From Gallibacterium faecale (lineage in GTDB: Bacteria > Pseudomonadota > Gammaproteobacteria > Enterobacterales > Pasteurellaceae), in NCBI RefSeq assembly GCF_027920745.1, contig NZ_JAQIBB010000002.1, positions 1-56,649 on the forward strand: DNA of 56,649 bases. The letters run 5' to 3'. The position numbers and the translations under genes were made by a program. The first letter of the stretch is position 1. Every line of letters starts with the position of its first letter. Shown here in pieces: positions 7,579-16,563 of the stretch. The notes beneath the pieces are model-generated. The model was not told the origin of the DNA. It worked only from the letters and a program-made list of their open reading frames with translations, and did no database searches.

Positions 7579-8061
7579 ATGTTAGATATTGTCCTTTATG
7601 AACCTGAAATCCCACAAAATACAGGGAATATAATTCGTCTTTGTGCCAACTGTGGCTTCCGTTTACATTTAATCCACCCTCTTGGCTTCCAATGGGATGA
7701 TAAAAAATTACGCCGTTCCGGCTTGGATTATCACGAATTTACAACTATTAAACATCACCAAAACTATGCGGAGTTTCTTGCTACCGAAAAACCAAATCGT
7801 CTATTTGCGTTAACTACCAAAGGTGGCCCAGCTCACAGCCAAGTTCAATTTCAGCTAGGTGATTACTTAATGTTTGGCCCAGAAACCAGAGGCATACCAA
7901 TGGATATCTTGAACGCGATGCCGATTGAACAGAAAATCCGTATTCCTATGTGTGCGAATAGTCGTAGTATGAATTTATCAAATTCAGTGGCAGTAACCGT
8001 TTACGAAGCTTGGCGGCAGCTTGGCTATCAAGGGGCAATTAATCTTTATCAGGAATCCTAA
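7579..8061 (+). CDS. trmL: tRNA (cytidine/uridine-2'-O)-methyltransferase TrmL
   Basis: SPOUT (trefoil-knot) methyltransferase that 2'-O-methylates the wobble base 34 of certain leucine tRNAs using S-adenosylmethionine. 160 residues, close to E. coli TrmL. The N-terminus LYEPEIPQNTGNIIRL, then LMFGPETRGIP near 95 and the C-terminal knot segment SRSMNLSNSVAVTVYE are the three family motifs. The shine-dalgarno sequence is weak (AAGTTAAAAAATT). The stop overlaps the start of the next gene by one base (TAATG), so the two are translationally coupled although their functions are unrelated. Confidence 0.94.
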   Translation: MLDIVLYEPEIPQNTGNIIRLCANCGFRLHLIHPLGFQWDDKKLRRSGLDYHEFTTIKHHQNYAEFLATEKPNRLFALTTKGGPAHSQVQFQLGDYLMFGPETRGIPMDILNAMPIEQKIRIPMCANSRSMNLSNSVAVTVYEAWRQLGYQGAINLYQES

Positions 8062-8687
8062 TGAACGCTTTCTTACATGGTATTTTTGTCACAGGCAGTT
8101 TAATTGTAGCAATCGGAGCACAAAATGCCTTTGTATTAAAACAAGGATTATTAAGACAACATGTTTTTGCTGTCGCCCTAGTCTGTTTTTTGTGTGATGT
8201 GGTGCTATTTTGTCTTGGCGTGTTAGGCTTAGGTTCATTTATTAGCCATCATCATACTGCTGCCGTTGCATTAGCCTTTATCGGCGCTGGTTTTTTATGT
8301 ATTTATGGCTTACGGGCATGGCGTAGTGCCTATCGCGGCAATGCAAGTTTACAGCTCGACTCTGGTGCAAATACTGCATCATTAACCAAAACAATTTTAC
8401 TGACACTCAGTGTTACCTTACTCAATCCGCACGTTTACCTTGATACTGTGGTTATTATTGGTGGCATTGCGGGTACATTAGCTTGGCAAGAAAAAATCGC
8501 CTTTTTAATAGGTGGACTTTGTGTTTCTGCAATTTGGTTTTTCAGTTTAGCATATGGAACTCGCTTTCTTATCCCACTATTTAAAAAGCCATTTACTTGG
8601 CGTGTATTAGATTTTGTGATCGGTGCGATTATGCTAATGATTGCTTGGGGATTATTTCAATATGGAATGACGCTGTTACCAAGCTAA
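8061..8687 (+). CDS. argO: LysE/ArgO-family amino acid exporter
   Basis: Inner-membrane exporter of 208 residues with about six hydrophobic segments. The N-terminal GSLIVAIGAQNAFVLKQGL is the hallmark of LysE/ArgO carriers, and TLLNPHVYLDT near residue 120 matches the conserved Asn-Pro motif of the second half. ArgO of E. coli exports arginine and canavanine. Location just after argE favours arginine as substrate here, which is inference. It shares a TAATG junction with trmL. No argP-like activator lies beside it. Confidence 0.85.
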   Translation: MNAFLHGIFVTGSLIVAIGAQNAFVLKQGLLRQHVFAVALVCFLCDVVLFCLGVLGLGSFISHHHTAAVALAFIGAGFLCIYGLRAWRSAYRGNASLQLDSGANTASLTKTILLTLSVTLLNPHVYLDTVVIIGGIAGTLAWQEKIAFLIGGLCVSAIWFFSLAYGTRFLIPLFKKPFTWRVLDFVIGAIMLMIAWGLFQYGMTLLPS

Positions 8688-8690
8688 TTC

Positions 8691-8720
8691 TCGACTTTTT
8701 GTAACAAATAGGGCTATAAT
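8691..8720 (+). promoter_or_regulatory. Sigma-70-type promoter of ppa
   Basis: TCGACT (8691-8696, one base off TTGACT) and TATAAT (8715-8720) are separated by 18 bp, about 45 bp upstream of the ppa start codon. The -10 box is perfect. Confidence 0.6.
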
Positions 8721-8764
8721 CGCAAAGTTTTTTACTTAACTTTTTTCATTAGAAGGAATATACA

Positions 8765-9292
8765 ATGGGTTTAAAAAATGTACCTGCTGGTAAAGAATTA
8801 CCAGATGATATTTATGTTGTAATCGAAATTCCAGCAAATTCAGATCCAATTAAATATGAAGTAGATAAAGAGTCTGGTGCATTATTTGTTGACCGTTTTA
8901 TGGCAACTGCAATGTTCTATCCAGCAAACTATGGTTACATCAATAACACACTTTCTTTAGATGGCGACCCTGTGGATGTATTAGTCCCAACACCATATCC
9001 ACTTCAACCAGGTTCAGTTATTCGCTGCCGCCCAGTAGGCGTATTAAAAATGACTGATGAATCTGGTCAAGATGCCAAAGTAATTGCTGTACCACATAGC
9101 AAATTAACTAAAGAATATGACCACATCAAAGATGTGAATGATATTCCTGCATTATTAAAAGCACAAATCCAACACTTCTTTGAAAGCTACAAAGCATTAG
9201 AAGCAGGTAAATGGGTGAAAGTTGATGGATGGGAAGACGTTGCTGCTGCACGTGAAGAAATCCTAGCTTCATTTGAACGTGCGAAAAAATAA
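8765..9292 (+). CDS. ppa: Inorganic pyrophosphatase (family I)
   Basis: Cytoplasmic Mg-dependent enzyme hydrolysing pyrophosphate to phosphate, which pulls biosynthetic reactions forward; here it would also help the nearby sulfate adenylyltransferase, which releases PPi. 175 residues, the standard bacterial hexameric size. The signature DGDPVDVLV is present with metal ligands D66, D68 and D71; FYPANYGYI precedes it. A strong RBS (AGAAGGA) and a good promoter fit high expression. It stands alone and ends in a bidirectional terminator. Confidence 0.97.
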   Translation: MGLKNVPAGKELPDDIYVVIEIPANSDPIKYEVDKESGALFVDRFMATAMFYPANYGYINNTLSLDGDPVDVLVPTPYPLQPGSVIRCRPVGVLKMTDESGQDAKVIAVPHSKLTKEYDHIKDVNDIPALLKAQIQHFFESYKALEAGKWVKVDGWEDVAAAREEILASFERAKK

Positions 9293-9309
9293 TTAATTTT
9301 TAGCCTATA

Positions 9310-9344
9310 AAAAACCGTTATACCTCACGGAAATAACGGTTTTT
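9310..9344. terminator. Bidirectional terminator between ppa and the CMD-like gene
   Basis: AAAAACCGTTAT (9310-9321) and ATAACGGTTTTT (9333-9344) form an exact 12-bp stem with A and T runs at either side. It serves ppa on plus and the convergent gene on minus. Confidence 0.85.
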
Positions 9345-9370
9345 GTTCTCTGACACTCACTAAAAAATCA

Positions 9371-9709
9371 TTATTCTGTTTTTAATGTTTCATAAGCATC
9401 TAATACACGTGCAGAATAAACCATTGCTGCACCTGCATTCATCGCCACAGCAACACCTAAAGCAGCAGCAATCTCTTCTTGAGTACAACCTGCTTTAATC
9501 GCTGCGTCAGTATGTACATTAATACAACCATCACAACGAGTTGTTACTGCGCACGCTAAAGAAATTAATTCTCTGGTTTTTGCATCTAATGCACTTGCTT
9601 CACCTGCTTTACTTAAGGTTTGATAACCTTTCATTGTATCTGGTGAAAGTTTGCTGAAGATACCTAAACGGCTCATTAATTGAGTACGATATTTTTTCCA
9701 ATCTAACAT
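9371..9709 (-). CDS. Carboxymuconolactone decarboxylase-family (AhpD-like) protein
   Basis: 112 residues, all helical in appearance. The centre carries C59-D-G-C62 followed by H66 (TTRCDGCINVHTDAAIKAG), the redox-active CxxC...H pattern of AhpD-like members of the CMD family, which act as alkylhydroperoxidases or thiol oxidoreductases. The family also contains true decarboxylases that lack the cysteines, so a redox role is likelier here. RBS GGAG precedes the ATG. It diverges from an AraC regulator across 120 bp and is probably its target. The substrate is unknown. Confidence 0.8.
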   Translation of the reverse strand: MLDWKKYRTQLMSRLGIFSKLSPDTMKGYQTLSKAGEASALDAKTRELISLACAVTTRCDGCINVHTDAAIKAGCTQEEIAAALGVAVAMNAGAAMVYSARVLDAYETLKTE

Positions 9710-9829
9710 AATTTTCTCCTCATAAATTCATTGTTATCTCGATTTAACGCAGGCTATTTTGCACCTTTCCTATAAGACTATAAAGATGTTAGAATCGCAA
9801 AAAACTACGTTATCATCTCATTTAAAGTT

Positions 9830-10729
9830 ATGGATAGTATTGATCATTTCCTAGAATTATTAGATATCAAAACGTCTATTGATGTGTTTTGCAGTTTCAA
9901 AGCACCTTATTTAATTGAACATCAGCAAGCTGAAAAAGGTACTGCTTATTTTCATTTATTGTTGGAGGGAAGTTGCGATATGCATTCCGCACAACAGACC
10001 TATCATCTACAAGCAGGTGATTTTTGTCTATGGACACAAGGTGGAAAGCATCATATTGGTCATCAAGCTTCTCAAGAACCTTTACAGTTAGAACAGCAAA
10101 ACGGCATTTTATATCGACACAACTGTACAACCGATCCTACGCTACAAATGTTATGCGGACATTATCAAGCGACCAACCACGCAGCCGCTGGCTTACTGAA
10201 GCTATTACCAGAACCGTTAATCGTTTCATTAAAAGATATTCCCCAATTACAAGCGTTATCGAGTTTGATTCATCAAGAGGCTTTAGCTCGCCATTTAGGC
10301 AGTGCAACTGCAATTAAAGCGATGTGTGAATTATTATTGCTGTTTGCCTTACGTCATTTAACTGAATTACCGCAACAACAAAATCTGATCGGGCTATTTT
10401 CTGATCCCGCATTAAGTAAAGTGATGACGACCATTCTGGAAGATCTTTCAATTTCTTATACTACCGAAGAGCTTGCTAATATCGCTTATCTTTCCCGTGC
10501 CACATTTGCACGGAAATTTCATCAGGCAACCGGTATGGGTATCCAAACATTAATTCGGATTTTACGGATGTCTCTTGCCGCAAAATTATTAATGCAATCT
10601 CATTTAAGCCTGACACAAATTATGGAAAAAGTTGGTTACCAATCCGAAACGGCTTTTCATGATGCGTTCAAGGCACAATTTGGCATCACACCAGCCCGTT
10701 ACCGCAAAAGGTTACAAATAAATGCTTAA
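9830..10729 (+). CDS. AraC-family regulator with N-terminal cupin domain
   Basis: 299 residues. The first 180 or so look like the cupin_6 sensor domain found in many AraC regulators (HLLLEGSCDM, LQAGDFCLW, QQNGILYRHNC). The C-terminal 100 residues hold two helix-turn-helix motifs with ELANIAYLSRATFARKFHQ and LTQIMEKVGYQSETAFHDAF, ending FGITPARYRKR. It is divergent from the CxxC CMD-like gene, a common partnership in which the regulator switches on a small redox protein; this is inference. No good RBS is visible before the ATG, so the start is less certain. Confidence 0.85.
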   Translation: MDSIDHFLELLDIKTSIDVFCSFKAPYLIEHQQAEKGTAYFHLLLEGSCDMHSAQQTYHLQAGDFCLWTQGGKHHIGHQASQEPLQLEQQNGILYRHNCTTDPTLQMLCGHYQATNHAAAGLLKLLPEPLIVSLKDIPQLQALSSLIHQEALARHLGSATAIKAMCELLLLFALRHLTELPQQQNLIGLFSDPALSKVMTTILEDLSISYTTEELANIAYLSRATFARKFHQATGMGIQTLIRILRMSLAAKLLMQSHLSLTQIMEKVGYQSETAFHDAFKAQFGITPARYRKRLQINA

Positions 10730-10826
10730 ATTGTTAAATCTTTGCTATTGATCTTTGTAATAAAAAACGAAATGATAGCCACTATGGCAACTATTTCTTA
10801 TTCATCACAAAATAGGAGAATCTACT

Positions 10827-11612
10827 ATGCTCACTCTTTCGCCAACATTAAAACGTACTTTAACTGCGTTATGTATGACGATTTTATTAGCTAGCTGTGC
10901 AGATACCCGTTCAATTAATCAATCTTCTGCTAACCAATATCATCAAGCCATTACTGCAGAAAGAGGCAAAGGAACTGTTGATACAACCTCAACAACAGCA
11001 AAACGTGTTCACCGTATTTTTAGCAAAATGGTACCTTATGCTCGCCAATACAATAAAACCGGCGTACCATTTGATTGGGAAATTACTGTAATTAAGTCTA
11101 ATGAGCTTAATGCTTGGGCAATGCCGGGTGGAAAAATGGTGTTTTATACCGGTTTAGTCAATAAATTAAATCTAACTGATGATGAAATTGCCGTAGTCAT
11201 GGGGCACGAAATGGCTCACGCTTTACTTGAACACGGTAAAAGCCAAGCAAACCGCCAAACAGCAGTATCTATTGCCGCTGTAATCGCTATGGGAGCTTTA
11301 GCCTCTCAAGGTATCAGTGCTGGGACTTCGCAAGATTTAGTTGGTAGTGTAGCTGACCTTGGGATTATGAAACCTTTCTCACGTAGTGCTGAAAGTGAAG
11401 CTGATGAATTGGGTTTAATGCTAAGTGCACAATCTGGTTTTAATCCACAAGCCGCACCAAATTTATGGGATAAAATGCAAAAAATGAGTAATGGCGGTTC
11501 TATTCCAACCATTTTTTCTACTCACCCAAGCGATAAATCTCGTAAAGAAAACTTAGAACGTCTTATGCCAAAAGCAATGGAGCTCTATACAGCTTCAACG
11601 AAAGCAAGATAA
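10827..11612 (+). CDS. M48-family metalloprotease, lipoprotein
   Basis: 261 residues. The N-terminus has a lipobox LLASC with lipidated C24, so the protein should be anchored in the outer membrane facing the periplasm. The zinc site is HEMAH at 127-131, with the third ligand E191 in SESEADELG, the standard M48 (BepA/LoiP/YcaL-like) layout. Periplasmic M48 lipoproteins degrade misassembled outer-membrane proteins. TPR repeats as in BepA are absent, so it is the short type. It has a good RBS (AGGAG) and stands 27 bp before a DMT transporter, possibly in one transcript. Confidence 0.88.
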   Translation: MLTLSPTLKRTLTALCMTILLASCADTRSINQSSANQYHQAITAERGKGTVDTTSTTAKRVHRIFSKMVPYARQYNKTGVPFDWEITVIKSNELNAWAMPGGKMVFYTGLVNKLNLTDDEIAVVMGHEMAHALLEHGKSQANRQTAVSIAAVIAMGALASQGISAGTSQDLVGSVADLGIMKPFSRSAESEADELGLMLSAQSGFNPQAAPNLWDKMQKMSNGGSIPTIFSTHPSDKSRKENLERLMPKAMELYTASTKAR

Positions 11613-11639
11613 TAATTAAATATAAAATAGGAAGAAAAT

Positions 11640-12548
11640 ATGCAAAAACAACGCCTCGCCATACCCGGAATTATTTTCGGTTGTGTGGTGTTTGGTTTGG
11701 GCAGCTTAATTGTTGCCCATGTACCGGTCGGGGCTTATGCTATCGCTTTTTGGCGATTAGCAATCGCCGCAGTCATCTTTTTCATTTTGGCAATTAGTTT
11801 TAAACAGCGTATGCCAACCTCTCGTAAAGCTATCGCTTTTGCCCTGCTTGCTGGTGTATTTTTAGCGTTCGATCTGGCGTTATGGCATGAAAGTGTTTAC
11901 GCCGTTGGCCCCGGTATTTCCACCTTACTAAACAGCCTGCAAATTTTCTTTCTGACAGCAATTAGTTTTCTCTATTTCAAAGAAAAACAATCATTCATGC
12001 AGTTGGTCAGCCTCTGTTTAGCCATTATTGGAGTTTATTTGATTACTGGCAGTGAATTTTCTTATAACGACAATGCTTTATGGGGGTTCATTAGCGGTAT
12101 TCTGTCTAGTTTATTCCTTGCCTTATCAATGGTGTTTATTCGTAAAACTCACGAGGTCGAACAGACATCGACTTACCCTATGATGCTATTAATTAGTATT
12201 GGCGGAATGGTTGCATTAATTCTACCGGCGCTACTATTGAATGCGGATAACCTCTATCCAACTACTGCTCTAGATTGGTTCTGGGTGTTTGTATATGGCG
12301 CGGTAATGCAATGTTTTGCTTGGGGGATGATTGCCTATTGCGTACCATTACTTTCCCTTGCCTTAACTGGGTTATTGCTTCTCTCTGAACCTATTGCTGC
12401 TTTAGTAATTGACTATTCTGTGTTAGATAAACCAATTAATTTAATTCAATGGAGCGGTGCAGCTATTACTATGTTTGCAATCTATCTTGGTTCCGTTTCC
12501 TCACAACCACGCAAAGCAAAAATTCGCCGTATTAAGAGAAAGCATTAA
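11640..12548 (+). CDS. EamA/DMT-family transporter
   Basis: 302 residues with about ten hydrophobic segments in two EamA repeats (roughly 1-135 and 148-290), an inner-membrane drug/metabolite transporter. The first repeat shows VPVGAYAIAFWRLAIAA, and WHESVYAVGPGISTLLNS is the usual third-fourth helix region. The C-terminus is basic (KIRRIKRKH), suggesting a cytoplasmic end. RBS AGGAAG. The substrate cannot be deduced; many relatives export amino acids or nucleosides. It is converging with cysA. Confidence 0.85.
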   Translation: MQKQRLAIPGIIFGCVVFGLGSLIVAHVPVGAYAIAFWRLAIAAVIFFILAISFKQRMPTSRKAIAFALLAGVFLAFDLALWHESVYAVGPGISTLLNSLQIFFLTAISFLYFKEKQSFMQLVSLCLAIIGVYLITGSEFSYNDNALWGFISGILSSLFLALSMVFIRKTHEVEQTSTYPMMLLISIGGMVALILPALLLNADNLYPTTALDWFWVFVYGAVMQCFAWGMIAYCVPLLSLALTGLLLLSEPIAALVIDYSVLDKPINLIQWSGAAITMFAIYLGSVSSQPRKAKIRRIKRKH

Positions 12549-12559
12549 CATTGATGACT

Positions 12560-12590
12560 GAATTCACCTCGATCAAAAGGGGCGAATTTC
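12560..12590. terminator. Imperfect hairpin between the DMT transporter gene and cysA
   Basis: GAATTCACCTC (12560-12570) pairs imperfectly with GGGGCGAATTTC (12579-12590). It lies between two convergent genes, 12 bp after the first stop. It has mismatches and a short T tract only, so the call is weak. Confidence 0.35.
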
Positions 12591-12616
12591 TCTGTGGATA
12601 ACCCAACTTTCCAAAC

Positions 12617-13684
12617 TCAAATATTCATATTTTGGAATAAACTTAAGTTATCAGGGATCAAAAACACGGTTTCACCCACTTTAAATTGTTCCGTTTGCAG
12701 TTTTTCTTTGGTTAATAGCACTTCTATCGGCTGTTCACTTTGTGCACTCATAATCTCAATTCGCGCTAAAAATCCAATAGAATAAATATGTACTATTTCC
12801 CCTTTCGCTAAAGCATTTTCTGCAGAACGAGAAAGCGTTAATTCATATGGGCGTACATACGCAACCGTATCGCCATTCGTAGTTGCTGTTTGTTGTTTCG
12901 TTAAGCGATGCGCGAATTCACCGACAATAAAATTCTCTTGGTCTAATACCCCACGAAACACATTACTATCCCCCACAAATGAATTCACAAATTGGCTTTG
13001 TGGCGCATGATAAACTTGTTCTGGTTGATCGACTTGTTCAATTTTCCCTTGATTCATCACCACAATGCGATCAGCTACTTCTAATGCTTCTTCCTGATCG
13101 TGCGTAACAAAAATACTGGTGATATTTAGTTCTTTCTGTAATTGAGCTAACCAGCGGCGCAACGTTTTGCGTACTTGTGCATCTAACGCAGAAAAAGGTT
13201 CATCAAGTAATAATACTTCCGGTTTTACCGCTAAAGCACGAGCTAACGCAACACGCTGGCGTTGACCACCTGATAACCGATCTGGATAGCTCTGTGCAAA
13301 TTTCTCTAATTGCACTAAGCGTAATAACTCCATCACTCGTTGTTCAATTTCCGCAGCGGATAAACGCTGTTTACGCGGTTGGATACGCAATCCAAAGGCG
13401 ACATTTTCAAAAATAGTTAAATGGCGAAACAACGCATAATGCTGAAAAACAAATCCAACTTTACGCTCTTTTGCGCTTAAATGGCTAACTTCTCGTCCTG
13501 AAAATAAGATATTGCCACTATCCGCAAAATCTAATCCTGCAATAATCCGCAATAAGGTCGTTTTACCACACCCACTTGGCCCTAATAACGCCGTAAATTC
13601 ACCTTGCGGAAATTCTAAATTAATCTGAGATAATGCTGTAAATTGTCCAAACGTTTTATTTAAATTTTCAATCCGAATTGTCAT
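12617..13684 (-). CDS. cysA: Sulfate/thiosulfate ABC transporter ATP-binding protein
   Basis: 355 residues. ATPase domain at about 1-235 with Walker A GPSGCGKTT (35-43), signature LSGGQRQRVALARAL near 136, Walker B VLLLDEPFSALD and the H-loop VTHDQEEA. The C-terminal part is a regulatory TOBE-type domain (VAYVRPYELTLSR), as in CysA. It energises sulfate import with CysT and CysW. It follows cysW by 9 bp in cysT-cysW-cysA. The binding protein is not in this operon but is encoded at 18798 on the other strand. Confidence 0.93.
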   Translation of the reverse strand: MTIRIENLNKTFGQFTALSQINLEFPQGEFTALLGPSGCGKTTLLRIIAGLDFADSGNILFSGREVSHLSAKERKVGFVFQHYALFRHLTIFENVAFGLRIQPRKQRLSAAEIEQRVMELLRLVQLEKFAQSYPDRLSGGQRQRVALARALAVKPEVLLLDEPFSALDAQVRKTLRRWLAQLQKELNITSIFVTHDQEEALEVADRIVVMNQGKIEQVDQPEQVYHAPQSQFVNSFVGDSNVFRGVLDQENFIVGEFAHRLTKQQTATTNGDTVAYVRPYELTLSRSAENALAKGEIVHIYSIGFLARIEIMSAQSEQPIEVLLTKEKLQTEQFKVGETVFLIPDNLSLFQNMNI

Positions 13685-13693
13685 AACAACCTC

Positions 13694-14527
13694 TTAATTC
13701 TGACTCAATGCGACCGCTTTACGTTTTTGCCAATAGACAATTCCGTGTTGTGCTAATAGTGTAAAAAGTGCCATTGCTGCTAATAACGAGGCACAAGCAA
13801 ATGCCGCTGTAAATTGATATTCGTTATAAAGAATTTCGATATGCAAAGGGATAGTATTCGTCAAATTGCGGATATTGCCAGACACAACACTGACAGCACC
13901 AAACTCGCCCAACGCACGTGCATTCGCTAAGATTACGCCATATAACAATGCCCATTTGATTTTAGGTAAAGTAATTTTGAAAAAGATTGTCCAGCCTGAT
14001 GCCCCCAGCGTTAAACCTGCTTGCTCTTCTTGGTTACCTAAGGTTTTTAACGTTGGTAATAAAGATTTCACCACTAATGGAAAGGTAACAAATAAGGTAG
14101 TCAAAATAATACTTGGTAAGGCAAAAATTACCTCGATGCCATGATCAATTAACCACCCTCCAAATAATCCATTGACACCAAATAGCAACACAAACATTAA
14201 CCCCGCAACAACTGGAGAAATAGCTAACGGTAAATCAATTAATGCGCCTAGTAAGGCTTTACCTTTAAAATCAAAGTTAGCTAATAACCATGCCATCATT
14301 AAGCCAAAAAATAGATTGAGCGGTAATACAATCGCAATCACCATTACGCTTAATAAGATCGCATTTCGTGCTTCTACTTCTTGTAAGGACTCAACAAAAA
14401 TATGCCAGCCTGCCTGCAAGCCATAGTAAAAAATACTGAATAAAGGCACGAGTAATACCAAGCCTAAAAACAGGAAACTCAAAGTTAAACAGAGATAACG
14501 TTGCCAGTGAAAAACTGAATTTTGCAT
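13694..14527 (-). CDS. cysW: Sulfate/thiosulfate ABC transporter permease CysW
   Basis: 277 residues with six predicted membrane helices. The cytoplasmic EAA loop is visible as EEQAGLTLGASGWTIFFKITLPKIKWALLYG (read near residues 168-198), ending in the conserved G and P residues that contact CysA, and RALGEFGAVSVVSGNI is typical of sulfate permeases. It forms a heterodimeric pore with CysT. The start has a good RBS (AGGAG), 8 bp after the cysT stop. Confidence 0.93.
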   Translation of the reverse strand: MQNSVFHWQRYLCLTLSFLFLGLVLLVPLFSIFYYGLQAGWHIFVESLQEVEARNAILLSVMVIAIVLPLNLFFGLMMAWLLANFDFKGKALLGALIDLPLAISPVVAGLMFVLLFGVNGLFGGWLIDHGIEVIFALPSIILTTLFVTFPLVVKSLLPTLKTLGNQEEQAGLTLGASGWTIFFKITLPKIKWALLYGVILANARALGEFGAVSVVSGNIRNLTNTIPLHIEILYNEYQFTAAFACASLLAAMALFTLLAQHGIVYWQKRKAVALSQN

Positions 14528-14535
14528 ACAAACTC

Positions 14536-15369
14536 CTATTTACTGACAAAATGACGACTTAAATAGTTTTGCCCAGTATTGAATAACAACAGCACGGCAA
14601 ACGAAAATACCAACATCACAAAGGCAACAGCTGCTGCGCCTTGCACATCATAAATATCTAACTTAGACATAATCATTAAAGGCACGATTTCAGACACCAT
14701 TGGGATATTGCCAGCAATAAAAATCACCGAACCATATTCACCTAACGAACGTGCAAATCCCATACCAGCACCGCTTACCATTGCTGGATAAAGCGTTGGT
14801 AATAATACTTTATGAAAAGTTTGCCAACGGCTTGCCCCTAGAATATGTGCTGCTTCTTCTAGAGCTTTCTCTTGACTGGCTAATACGGGTTGAATTGCTC
14901 TCACCACGAAAGGAAAGCTGACAAAAACTAATGCCACGCCAATACCTAATGGCGTAAAGGCAATTTGCCAACCAAATTGAGCAAAGAACTGACCGATTAA
15001 TCCATTGGGTGCATATAACGTTGCTAATACAATACCCGCTACGGCGGTTGGTAATGCAAAAGGTAAATCAATTAACGCATTAAGTAGCGCTTTTCCGGGA
15101 AAAGCATAACGGACGAGAACCCAAGCAACTAATGTGCCGAAAAATAGATTAACTAAAGTAGCAAAGAAAGCCATTTTGAAAGAGAGATAAATAGAAGCCA
15201 ACACACGTTGATTTAAAATCACTTGCCAAAATGTATGCCACTCTAATTGTAAGACAGTAACACATAGCATCACCAACGGCAGTACGATCATACTGCCAAT
15301 CCACAATAAACTGACGGTGAAACTCGTTTTAAATCCTGCTAATACTGCGGGTGTATTGAGAATATTCAT
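14536..15369 (-). CDS. cysT: Sulfate/thiosulfate ABC transporter permease CysT (CysU)
   Basis: 277 residues, six predicted helices. The EAA loop reads LEEAAHILGASRWQTF with FHKVLLPTLYPA after it, followed by RSLGEYGSVIFIAGNIP, the pattern conserved in CysT/CysW. It pairs with CysW for sulfate import. First gene of cysTWA on the minus strand, with a 248-bp divergent region upstream. No strong RBS is seen before its ATG. A weak relative of the promoter block found before sbp and cysG lies at 15444-15462 on the minus strand. Confidence 0.93.
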   Translation of the reverse strand: MNILNTPAVLAGFKTSFTVSLLWIGSMIVLPLVMLCVTVLQLEWHTFWQVILNQRVLASIYLSFKMAFFATLVNLFFGTLVAWVLVRYAFPGKALLNALIDLPFALPTAVAGIVLATLYAPNGLIGQFFAQFGWQIAFTPLGIGVALVFVSFPFVVRAIQPVLASQEKALEEAAHILGASRWQTFHKVLLPTLYPAMVSGAGMGFARSLGEYGSVIFIAGNIPMVSEIVPLMIMSKLDIYDVQGAAAVAFVMLVFSFAVLLLFNTGQNYLSRHFVSK

Positions 15370-15617
15370 AAAACACTAAAATCCACTCTTGTTAAAAGAT
15401 AAAACGGAATGGTTAGTCAATATGAACGAGGGCAAACTGATTAGCAAAGAATAAAAAATTAATTAATATGCAATTTAGAAATAAGCCGAAAATGATCGAG
15501 GTTACAAATCCACTTTATCCTATTTGCTACTTCGTTGTTTCGCTCCTACTTGGTTAACAACTACTAAAGGTATAGACTACTTAACTCAGTAAACCACAAA
15601 GATTATCGTAGATTAAA
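15370..15617. promoter_or_regulatory. Divergent intergenic region between cysT and a DMT transporter gene
   Basis: AT-rich region of 248 bp. On the minus strand 15462-15444 reads TTAATTTTTTATTCTTTGC, similar to the ATAATTTTTTACTATTTTT block before sbp and cysG, and at almost the same distance from the start codon as in sbp (75 versus 76 bp). The second half of that block (CCGTATAA) is not clearly kept. A shared CysB-type control is possible but weakly supported. I see no other clear structure here. Confidence 0.35.
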
Positions 15618-16499
15618 ATGTTTTGGATATTCTTCACTCTATTAGCAGCTTTTATGCAGGCTTGGCGTAATGCCTTTCAGAAACAATTAAGTACGACTGT
15701 TGATGTATATGGTGTCACGCTTGCACGTTTTATTTGTGCAGTACCACTAGCCATCACTTATTTAGCTATTTTATATTCCGCACAACCACCCGCACAAAGC
15801 GTACATTTCTCTTATCAATATCTGATTGATATTGTTATTGCTGGGCTTAGTCAAATTATTGCCACCGCTTTAATGGTAGCGTTATTTAAACAAAAAAATT
15901 ATGCCATTGGTGTAGGACTTGCCAAAAGTGAAGCTATTTTAGCCGCGTTGATTGGTGTTACATTTTTACAAGATTACTTATCGGTATGGGGCTGGGTCGG
16001 TGTCTTTATTGGGGCGATTGCCGTTTTCTTATTAAGTAAAGGGGGCAAAAATATCCAGTTATCCTACACTACCTTATTGATTGGTGTCGGTAGTGGTTTA
16101 TGTTTTGCGATTACTTCTTTATTAGTTCGTCAAGCCAGTTTACAGCTCGATATGCTACCATTTTTGCATCGTGCTGCTTGGGTGTTATGCAGCATTATTA
16201 GTTTCCAATGTATCTTAATGTTACTAGTGTTAGCTATCTTTAAACCACAAACTTTGCAGGCGATGTGGCAACGTAAACGCCTTACTTCAACCGTAAGTTT
16301 ATGCAGTTTTTTAGCTTCATTGGGCTGGTTTAGTGCGATGAGTATGCAGTCAGTAGCTATTGTTAAAACATTAGGGCAGATTGAAATCTTTTTCAGTATC
16401 TTGATCTCTTTATTTTGGTTTAGTGAAAAATTAAATAAAGCGGATCATATAGGTTTAATTCTGGTAGTGATTTCTGCTGTTATGGTAATTTGGGCTTAA
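15618..16499 (+). CDS. EamA/DMT-family membrane transporter
   Basis: 293 residues with about ten hydrophobic helices in two repeats. It begins MFWIFFTLLAAFMQAWRNAFQK, and the second repeat starts near LLIGVGSGLCFAITSLLVRQ. It belongs to the drug/metabolite transporter superfamily but is not obviously close to the first DMT protein at 11640. It lies between cysTWA and the copper module and is transcribed towards the latter. The substrate is unknown; a link to sulfur metabolites is only suggested by position. Confidence 0.8.
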   Translation: MFWIFFTLLAAFMQAWRNAFQKQLSTTVDVYGVTLARFICAVPLAITYLAILYSAQPPAQSVHFSYQYLIDIVIAGLSQIIATALMVALFKQKNYAIGVGLAKSEAILAALIGVTFLQDYLSVWGWVGVFIGAIAVFLLSKGGKNIQLSYTTLLIGVGSGLCFAITSLLVRQASLQLDMLPFLHRAAWVLCSIISFQCILMLLVLAIFKPQTLQAMWQRKRLTSTVSLCSFLASLGWFSAMSMQSVAIVKTLGQIEIFFSILISLFWFSEKLNKADHIGLILVVISAVMVIWA

Positions 16500-16504
16500 A
16501 TTTA

Positions 16505-16537
16505 ACTGTACTCTCCTACTCACCAGAAGAGTACAGT
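16505..16537. terminator. Convergent hairpin terminator between the DMT gene and the multicopper oxidase gene
   Basis: ACTGTACTCT (16505-16514) and AGAGTACAGT (16528-16537) form an exact 10-bp stem with a 13-base loop, between two convergent genes. T runs are short on both sides. Confidence 0.6.
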
Positions 16538-16563
16538 AATTTATGTATTAACTTGTAACCAAG

